From Ferrovibrio sp. MS7 (lineage in GTDB: Bacteria; Pseudomonadota; Alphaproteobacteria; Ferrovibrionales; Ferrovibrionaceae), in contig NZ_JBBKBA010000001.1 of assembly GCF_038404985.1 (NCBI RefSeq), positions 62,001 to 126,000 on the forward strand: a DNA stretch of 64,000 nt. Direction: 5' to 3'. Below, one piece after another: positions 58,401 to 64,000 of the stretch (position 1 is its first letter; each line of letters starts with the position of its first letter). The notes under the pieces are model-generated. The model was given only the letters and a program-made list of their open reading frames with translations. It did no database searches and was not told the origin of the DNA. A program made the translations under genes and the position numbers.

Positions 58401-60490
58401 TGCACAGCCCCTTCCTGGCGGTCGATCACCAAGTATCCGCCCTCGTTCACGCCCAGGGCATAGCCCTTGAGCACAATGGTCGTGGTTTCGCTTTCCACCA
58501 CCGCCGCCGGACCCTGCAGACGCATGCTGCTGTCCAGCGTGGCACGGTCGCAGATCGCCAGTGGCTCGCGCTGGCCGCTTTCCGGATCGGTCCAGGGCCG
58601 TTCGGCCTGGGCCTGGGCCTGCTTCGGCGAATCCGACGGCGGCGCCAGCGGCTGCACGGTCGCTGGTACGGTGCCGAGCCGCAGCGACCAGCTCAGGATT
58701 TCGGACGCCAGGCCCGGAATCGAGCGGCCATAGAGCTTGGTATAGGCGGCGACAAAAAGCTCATGCAGGGCGGCGCGGTCGGCCTGCACCAATGGCCGTG
58801 TCGGCAATTCCACCTCGATCTCATGGCCCTGGCCGATATAGCGCATCAGCACACTGCCGCGTTCGACCAGCGGCGCCTGGGTAGCTGAGCGGATCAGTGC
58901 CGCCGCCTGGCTGCGCATGGCATCAAGCCGCGCATTGGCGGCAGCGAAATCCATCTCATCGGTGCGCTGATACCAGCTCTGTGCCAGATCGAAGGCAATG
59001 GGCGCCTGCAGGAAACCCACCGCCGAGCCGACGCCGGCGGAACTCGGCACCACGATGCGGCCGATGCCGAGGCGCTTGGCCACTGCCACCGCATGCAGCG
59101 GCGCGGCACCGCCAAACGCCACCATGGTGTAGCTCGAGACATCGCGGCCGCCCTCGATGGCGTGTACGCGCGCGGCATTGGCCATGGTTTCCTCGATGGT
59201 CTCGGCAATCGCCAGGCCAGCCTGATCGGCGGTCAGGTCCAATTTAGCACCAAAGGCACCCAGGGCCGCCGCCGTCTTGGCCGCATCGAGCGTGAAGGCG
59301 CCACGGGCGAAGCGGTCGGGATCGATGCGGCCAGTGGCGAAATCGCCATCGGTCACGGTCGGCTCAGTGCCGCCCCGGCCATAGCAGACCGGGCCGGGTT
59401 CGGAGCCGGCGCTGTCGGGGCCCACGGTGAGCAGGCCCAATTCGTTGATGCGCGCAATCGAGCCGCCGCCGGCGCCGATCTCGATCATCTCGATCACCGG
59501 GATGCGCAGCGGCAGGCCGCTGCCCTTGGTGAAGCGATAGACGCGGCCGACCTCGAAACTGCGCGAAGCCTGCGGCAGGCCATTGTCGATGAAGCAGATT
59601 TTCGCCGTGGTGCCGCCCATATCGAAGGACAATACCTTGTCCAGGCCACATTCCAGCGCCACCTGGGCAGCCAGCAGCGCACCGCCGGCGGGGCCGGATT
59701 CCACCAGGCGCACAGGAAACTGTTTCGCCACTTCCACACTGGTCATGGCGCCGCTGGAGGTCATCAGGAAGATCGGGCAATTGAAGCCCGCCGCGCGCAT
59801 CTGGGCTTCCAGGTCGTCCAGATAAGTCTGCATGATTGGCCGGATATAGGCATTAGCGCAGGCGGTGGAAAACCTGTCGTATTCGCGGATCTCGGGGCAG
59901 ACCTCGGCGGCCAGCGAAATCGACAGCTCCGGCATCTCCTGGCGCAGAATGTCGCGCGCGCGTTCCTCATGCACCGGATTGGTGAAAGCCTGCAGGAAAC
60001 CGATAGCCAGACTGCGCACGCCCTGGCGGCGCAGTTCCGGTACGATGGCGCGCACGCCGGCCTCGTCCAGCGGCAGAATCACGTTGCCCTTGGCGCCAAC
60101 ACGCTCGGCAACAGTGAAGCGCAGGCCGCGCGGCACCAGCGGCGCCGGCTTCTCGATCATCAGATCATACTGATCGAAGCGATTCTCGTAGCCGATTTCC
60201 AGCACATCGCGGAAACCGCCGGTGGTAAGGAAGGCGGTGCGCGCGCCCTTGCGTTCGATCAGCGCGTTGGTGCCGAGCGTGGTGCCATGGATCACGCCGC
60301 TCACCGCATCGGGCTGCAGGCCGGCCTCGGCCATGATCTGGCGGATTGCGGTCATGAAGCCCTCGGCAGGCCGCTGCGGCGTGGTCAGCACCTTGCCGGT
60401 CCACCGCTTCTCTCCCTGCTCCAGCACGATATCGGTGAAGGTACCGCCGATATCGACCGCAATACGTGCCGCACCCTTACTCATGGACAT
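58397..60490 (-). CDS. hyuA: HyuA, ATP-dependent N-methylhydantoinase/oxoprolinase alpha-type subunit
   Basis: The 697-aa protein opens with the phosphate-binding motif RIAVDIGGTFTDIVLEQG, then GTTLGTNALIERKGARTAFL and VSFDMGGTTAKICF-like FDMGGTTAKICFIDNGLP. It also has GAGGGSIARINELGLLTVGP and AFGGAAPLHAVAVAKRLG. These are the ASKHA-type ATP sites of HyuA. It acts with HyuB. It is 34 bp after the flavin reductase gene. Confidence 0.92.
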   Translation of the reverse strand: MSMSKGAARIAVDIGGTFTDIVLEQGEKRWTGKVLTTPQRPAEGFMTAIRQIMAEAGLQPDAVSGVIHGTTLGTNALIERKGARTAFLTTGGFRDVLEIGYENRFDQYDLMIEKPAPLVPRGLRFTVAERVGAKGNVILPLDEAGVRAIVPELRRQGVRSLAIGFLQAFTNPVHEERARDILRQEMPELSISLAAEVCPEIREYDRFSTACANAYIRPIMQTYLDDLEAQMRAAGFNCPIFLMTSSGAMTSVEVAKQFPVRLVESGPAGGALLAAQVALECGLDKVLSFDMGGTTAKICFIDNGLPQASRSFEVGRVYRFTKGSGLPLRIPVIEMIEIGAGGGSIARINELGLLTVGPDSAGSEPGPVCYGRGGTEPTVTDGDFATGRIDPDRFARGAFTLDAAKTAAALGAFGAKLDLTADQAGLAIAETIEETMANAARVHAIEGGRDVSSYTMVAFGGAAPLHAVAVAKRLGIGRIVVPSSAGVGSAVGFLQAPIAFDLAQSWYQRTDEMDFAAANARLDAMRSQAAALIRSATQAPLVERGSVLMRYIGQGHEIEVELPTRPLVQADRAALHELFVAAYTKLYGRSIPGLASEILSWSLRLGTVPATVQPLAPPSDSPKQAQAQAERPWTDPESGQREPLAICDRATLDSSMRLQGPAAVVESETTTIVLKGYALGVNEGGYLVIDRQEGAVQ

Positions 60491-60524
60491 TGTTGCTTCC
60501 GTTCCTCAAAGAGCCATAAGCCGG

Positions 60525-61133
60525 TCAAACCGCGATGAACTCGCTGACCCGGCAATAATTCCGGCCGCCGATGCGGCCCAACGCGTTGCTGGCTGCCGCA
60601 TCCACATGGCAGGCCTTGTTCACCAGGCCGCTGCGGGCATGCATCAGCAGCACGCGGCCGACCACCAGGGAATTCGGCGCATCGCCGAATTCCACGATCT
60701 TCTCCACCCGGCATTCGAACTGGATGCGGCTTTCCGCCACGCGCGGCGGGCCAACCAGTTCCGATGGCAGGGTGGTAAGCCCGGCCTTCGCCAGCTCATC
60801 AACGCCGGGTTCCTCGATATCGGCGCAAAGCTGCACGGCTTCCGCCAATTCCTCCGGCACGGTGTTGATCACAAACTCGCCGCTACGCCGCACATTGCGC
60901 AGGGTATCCTTGATGCCGCGCGGTGCCGGACCGACCGAGAAACCCAGCAGGCCCGGATTGGCCGCCACGATGATGAACTGGCTAAATGGCGCGGCATTGA
61001 TGCCGCCATCCTCGTTCAACGTCGTGACGAAGGCGATGGGCCGCGGAATCACGCTGCCGGTCAGCAGCTTGTACCGCTCCGGCGGCGTCAGGCTGTCCAG
61101 CGTGATGCGGTCGTATGCGGGTTCAAGTGTCAT
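60525..61133 (-). CDS. Flavin reductase-like (FMN-binding split-barrel) protein
   Basis: From ATG 61133 the product is 202 aa with the flavin reductase pattern LLTGSVIPRPIAFVTTLNED, GGINAAPFSQFIIVAANPGL and GEFVINTVPEELAEAVQLC. It should supply reduced FMN to the luciferase-like monooxygenases upstream. The ATG overlaps the preceding stop (ATGA, 61130-61133). Confidence 0.9.
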   Translation of the reverse strand: MTLEPAYDRITLDSLTPPERYKLLTGSVIPRPIAFVTTLNEDGGINAAPFSQFIIVAANPGLLGFSVGPAPRGIKDTLRNVRRSGEFVINTVPEELAEAVQLCADIEEPGVDELAKAGLTTLPSELVGPPRVAESRIQFECRVEKIVEFGDAPNSLVVGRVLLMHARSGLVNKACHVDAAASNALGRIGGRNYCRVSEFIAV

Positions 61134-62131
61134 GAGGCTCGCGGCAGGATGGCTTCGCCGAACCACTGAATCTGGTCCTGCAGCTCGCTCATGGTGTTGG
61201 CCGGCACCATCAAAGCCGTGCAATGGTCAACGCCGATGGTTTTCAGGTAGGCGATCTTTTCCAGGATCACGTCCGGCGAACCGACCAGGTTTGCGATTAC
61301 CTGCTGGCTGAGATCGCGGCCCGTATAGGACAGCGACTTGCGATGCGCCACCAGGCCGCTCTCCATGTAGATGCGCTCGGCCTCTTCCATGGTTTTGGCA
61401 ATGGTGAAGGAGAATTGCGGCGCCACCTCGATGGACTTGGGGTCGCGGCCATGCTCGGCGGCGCGACGGCGCAGCAATTCGATGCGCTCCTTCATTTCCG
61501 GCAGCGGACGCCAGCCCGGCAGCCAGCCCTCGCCATAGCGCGCGGCGCGCTCCACCACCTCGACATTATGACCACCGATGAATAGCGGGAAAGGCTGCTG
61601 CTTCGCCTTCGGGAACATCTCCACATCCTTGAAGCCGTAGAACGGGCCTTCATGGCTGGCGCTCTTGTCGTAGAGCAGCTTGAGCAAGGCAGCGATACCG
61701 TCATCCATCATGTCGCCACGCCGCGCCTTGGCCAGTCGCGTGTTCCAGGCGGCGAATTCCTCGCGATAGGCACCCAGGCCGATACCAAGCACAAAGCGGC
61801 CATTGGTAAGCTGGTCCATGGTGGTGACCTGCTTGGCCAGATACACCGGATCGCGCATCGGCAGCACCAGCAGCGAGGTGCCGAGCCGCAGCTTGGTGGT
61901 GGCGGCGCCAATGGCGGTGAGCGTGATCAGCGGCTCGTAGAAAGCCGGCGGCGTGTCCGGGAATAACTCGCTGACGTATTTCTGCGTGGTGATATGGTCG
62001 TTGCCCCACACCGAGTCATAGCCGAGCTTTTCGCACAGCACGCCGAGCTTGACGAAATCCTCCGGCTGCACGAACGGGATCGGATACATCACGCCCTCGA
62101 AACCGGTGGGCAGGCAGATACTGAATTTCAT
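61130..62131 (-). CDS. LLM-class flavin-dependent oxidoreductase (first of pair)
   Basis: The 333-aa protein begins MKFSICLPTGFEGVMYPIPF and shows the luciferase-like TIM barrel: LGYDSVWGNDHITTQKYVSE, RLGTSLLVLPMRDPVYLAKQ, GRFVLGIGLGAYREEFAAW and PLFIGGHNVEVVERAARYGE. Members oxygenate or cleave ring substrates with reduced flavin. Stop and start overlaps of 4 bp on both sides show translational coupling. Confidence 0.9.
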   Translation of the reverse strand: MKFSICLPTGFEGVMYPIPFVQPEDFVKLGVLCEKLGYDSVWGNDHITTQKYVSELFPDTPPAFYEPLITLTAIGAATTKLRLGTSLLVLPMRDPVYLAKQVTTMDQLTNGRFVLGIGLGAYREEFAAWNTRLAKARRGDMMDDGIAALLKLLYDKSASHEGPFYGFKDVEMFPKAKQQPFPLFIGGHNVEVVERAARYGEGWLPGWRPLPEMKERIELLRRRAAEHGRDPKSIEVAPQFSFTIAKTMEEAERIYMESGLVAHRKSLSYTGRDLSQQVIANLVGSPDVILEKIAYLKTIGVDHCTALMVPANTMSELQDQIQWFGEAILPRAS

Positions 62132-63108
62132 TGGTCCCCCTTCGCGGCCGCCATGGCCGCCTTGATCAAATCCGAAACCTGCTGGCTTTCGCTGACACCA
62201 CTCAGCACCAGTTCATCCAGGCCGGCAGCGCCGTAGGCGGCAAAGCGCGCCGCCACTTCCGCCGCGGTGCCGCTGGCGGCATGGCTTGCAACGATACGGT
62301 CGGTGAGCAAGGCATTGGCGGCAGACCAATCCTCGGCTGCCACGGCGGCGCGCAAGGCCGCCTGATCGAGCGTATTGCCGGCCAGTTCGAGATTGAGGCG
62401 GTGATGCTGGCCGCGCAGCACGATGGCCAGCACCCGGCGCAGGCGCTGATGCGCCGTTGCAGCATCCGCCGCCACCGAGCCATAGACCAGGCCGATGCGA
62501 CGCACGGCACGGCCATTGGAACCGCGCGCCACATGATCCAGGCACCAGCGCATGAAATCGATCGAGGTGGCCGCCGAAAGCAGCACGCCATCGGCTTCGG
62601 CGCCGGCCAGTTCCAGCATCTTGGGCCCCGAAGCAGCCAGGATGACCGGCAGCGGCCCCGGTGCATGCACCAGCCGGCGGCTCTCGATGCGGAAACTCTC
62701 GCCCTGGAATGTCACCATCTCGCCGGCCAGCAACGCGCGCACCACGCGGATCGCCTCGCGCATCGGCGCCAGCGGCTTTGGGATCTCCAGGCCTACCGAA
62801 CCAAGATCCACCGGCGCGCCGACACCAAGGCACAGCGTGATGCGCCCGGGATAAAGCTCATCCAGCGTGGCGGCACTCATGGCAAGCTGCACCGGATGCA
62901 TGGTGAAGGGCGACATCGCCATCAGCGCAACGTCGATCAGCGGGCTTTCCTGCAAGGCGGCAGCGGCCAGCGCAATGGGGTCGCGCTGGAACAGATGGTT
63001 GGCGATCCACACACGGCGGCGCTGCCCGGCCTGCACGCCGGCGGCGAGCTTGGCGCGGAAGGCAGCCGGGGTTTCGCGGCCATCGGAACTGATACTCAGG
63101 TCAAACAA
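62128..63108 (-). CDS. LLM-class flavin-dependent oxidoreductase (second of pair)
   Basis: The 326-aa protein starts at TTG 63108, within the last codons of the iron-sulfur gene (8-bp overlap); no later in-frame Met keeps the first beta strand. It shows VWIANHLFQRDPIALAAAAL, GRITLCLGVGAPVDLGSVGL and PVILAASGPKMLELAGAEAD, the LLM fold with a shorter first part. It is only loosely similar to its neighbour, so the two may do successive steps or form a heteromer. Confidence 0.85.
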   Translation of the reverse strand: MFDLSISSDGRETPAAFRAKLAAGVQAGQRRRVWIANHLFQRDPIALAAAALQESPLIDVALMAMSPFTMHPVQLAMSAATLDELYPGRITLCLGVGAPVDLGSVGLEIPKPLAPMREAIRVVRALLAGEMVTFQGESFRIESRRLVHAPGPLPVILAASGPKMLELAGAEADGVLLSAATSIDFMRWCLDHVARGSNGRAVRRIGLVYGSVAADAATAHQRLRRVLAIVLRGQHHRLNLELAGNTLDQAALRAAVAAEDWSAANALLTDRIVASHAASGTAAEVAARFAAYGAAGLDELVLSGVSESQQVSDLIKAAMAAAKGDQ

Positions 63109-63577
63109 GGCTCTTCACCGCTTCGATGATCTTCACATAGCCGGTGCAGCGGCAGATATTGCCGCGCAGGAAATGCCGGATCGTCGCTTCCGTGGGCTTT
63201 TCATGCAAAGCCAGCAGCGCGCGCACCGCCAACACGAAACCCGGCGTGCAGAAACCGCATTGCAATGCGCCATGATCGACGAAGGCCTGCTGAATGCGGT
63301 CCAGCTTGCCTTCCTCGCCCACGCCCTCGATGGTCAGGACATCGCGGCCATCGGCATCGGCGGCCAAAGTCGAGCAGGCACTGGCCGGCAGGCCATCCAG
63401 CAGCACAGTGCAGGCGCCGCAGACCTCGACATCGCAGGAACGCTTGGTGCCGGTAAGGCCTAAGCGGTTGCGCAGGAAATCCACCAGCAATTCGCTGGGC
63501 TGGATTTCCACCTCACGCGGCTGGCCGTTCACCACCGGTGTGATGCGGATTTTCGCAATGCCCTGAACGTCGCTCAT
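63101..63577 (-). CDS. Molybdenum hydroxylase small subunit, two [2Fe-2S] clusters
   Basis: The 158-aa protein is a xanthine dehydrogenase/CoxS-type iron-sulfur subunit. A plant-ferredoxin cluster uses Cys48, Cys53, Cys56 and Cys68 (CDVEVCGACTVLLDG). A second cluster uses Cys107, Cys110, Cys142 and Cys144 (QCGFCTPGF and NICRCTGY). It passes electrons from the molybdenum site to FAD. It overlaps the FAD-subunit gene by 4 bp. Confidence 0.95.
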   Translation of the reverse strand: MSDVQGIAKIRITPVVNGQPREVEIQPSELLVDFLRNRLGLTGTKRSCDVEVCGACTVLLDGLPASACSTLAADADGRDVLTIEGVGEEGKLDRIQQAFVDHGALQCGFCTPGFVLAVRALLALHEKPTEATIRHFLRGNICRCTGYVKIIEAVKSLV

Positions 63578-64000
63578 GCCGGCACCCGCTTCGCCTCTGT
63601 CTCATGGCCCAGAGCGGCCGTCAGCGCGCGCTCCAGCATGGTCAATGCCAGATGGCGCTTGTAATCGGCGCTGCCATGGCTGTCGTCCGATGCCTCGATT
63701 ACGGCTATTTCTTCCGCTGCTATGCCCAAGCAGGCTTCCGCCACATCGTGCATCGCCTTGCCGCTTGCCGCAGCCATCGTGGCCGGCAATGGCAGCGGGC
63801 GGCCACTGACCGCGCCGATCCAGAATTGCGCTTGAGCAACCTTGCCAGTCGCATCCGGCAGGATCACGGCAGCCGCACCCGCCGCCGGGCGCTCGCCAGC
63901 GCCATAGCAGCGATAGGCGGCCTGCAGGCCGGGAGCCGGCTTCGGCACCAGAATGGCGGTCATCACTTCGCCGGGCTGCCGTTCGGTCTCGAAATCACCA
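63574..64000 (-). CDS. Molybdenum hydroxylase FAD subunit, C-terminal part (5' end outside window)
   Basis: The frame is open from the window end to the stop at 63574. The visible ~140 residues include FETERQPGEVMTAILVPKPA and YKRHLALTMLERALTAAL, the CO-dehydrogenase flavoprotein C-terminal domain. The FAD-binding part lies beyond the window; the large molybdopterin subunit is not visible and may lie there too. The Met near 63966 is internal, since the coding frame continues upstream of it. Confidence 0.85.
   Translation of the reverse strand, partial: GDFETERQPGEVMTAILVPKPAPGLQAAYRCYGAGERPAAGAAAVILPDATGKVAQAQFWIGAVSGRPLPLPATMAAASGKAMHDVAEACLGIAAEEIAVIEASDDSHGSADYKRHLALTMLERALTAALGHETEAKRVPA

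Overview
The window is GC-rich, gene-dense DNA, read here as the chromosome of a motile alphaproteobacterium, probably near the Rhodospirillales. Pointers are a FlbD-type sigma-54 activator inside the flagellar operon, a SciP (CtrA inhibitor) gene with a CtrA-like box, a SAM-II riboswitch (a class centred on alphaproteobacteria), a DUF1127 protein, a TRAP-TAXI transporter and a MaoC hydratase of the ethylmalonyl-CoA pathway type. I saw no rRNA, tRNA, CRISPR array or insertion sequence.

Layout. 1-2367: CoA-ester enzymes (minus) and pyridoxal kinase (plus). 2368-9632: a stretch of helically phased 10-bp repeats, then one giant secreted RTX repeat protein (2256 aa). 9633-11338: a ParDE toxin-antitoxin pair and asd. 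11520-25336: a flagellar block, all on the minus strand (fliK, flgD, sciP, fliF, fliG, fliH, fliN, flbD, flhA, flhF, flhG and a FliK-like protein). Its start has a good -24/-12 promoter, and a second such promoter drives an unknown 153-aa coiled protein at 30388. 25599-34000: glnD, a short-chain dehydrogenase, two LysE exporters, a Tat-type intradiol dioxygenase, and a TetR regulator with an operator inside its own promoter. 33998-46551: a TRAP-TAXI transporter, small enzymes, threonine synthase, a WD40/CobW metal pair, VapBC, an O6-alkylguanine methyltransferase and two oxidoreductase/hydrolase genes. 46552-48848: an SbtA/SbtB bicarbonate-transport pair behind a leader with mutually exclusive helices, then a Fur-box-controlled HugZ haem oxygenase. 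48998-52250: metQ-metI-metN and a small unknown gene, all downstream of a SAM-II riboswitch and a short leader peptide ending in three cysteines. 52469-52587: a candidate small RNA gene. 52739-56357: a signalling island (degenerate GGDEF-EAL protein, histidine kinase, DUF6894 protein, divergent MEDS-LuxR regulator). 56754-64000: a tightly coupled catabolic operon made of molybdenum-hydroxylase subunits, two luciferase-like monooxygenases, a flavin reductase and a HyuA/HyuB ATP-dependent ring hydrolase, cut off by the window end.

How the parts may work together. The flagellar block carries its own sigma-54 activator and a CtrA antagonist, so class order and cell-cycle timing can both be set here. 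The methionine uptake operon appears to read SAM through the aptamer and cysteine charging through the leader peptide. The last operon has the parts expected for hydroxylating an N-heterocycle, opening it with a flavin monooxygenase and hydrolysing a lactam or imide product. All functional statements rest on reading motifs and context by eye; no database or folding program was run.
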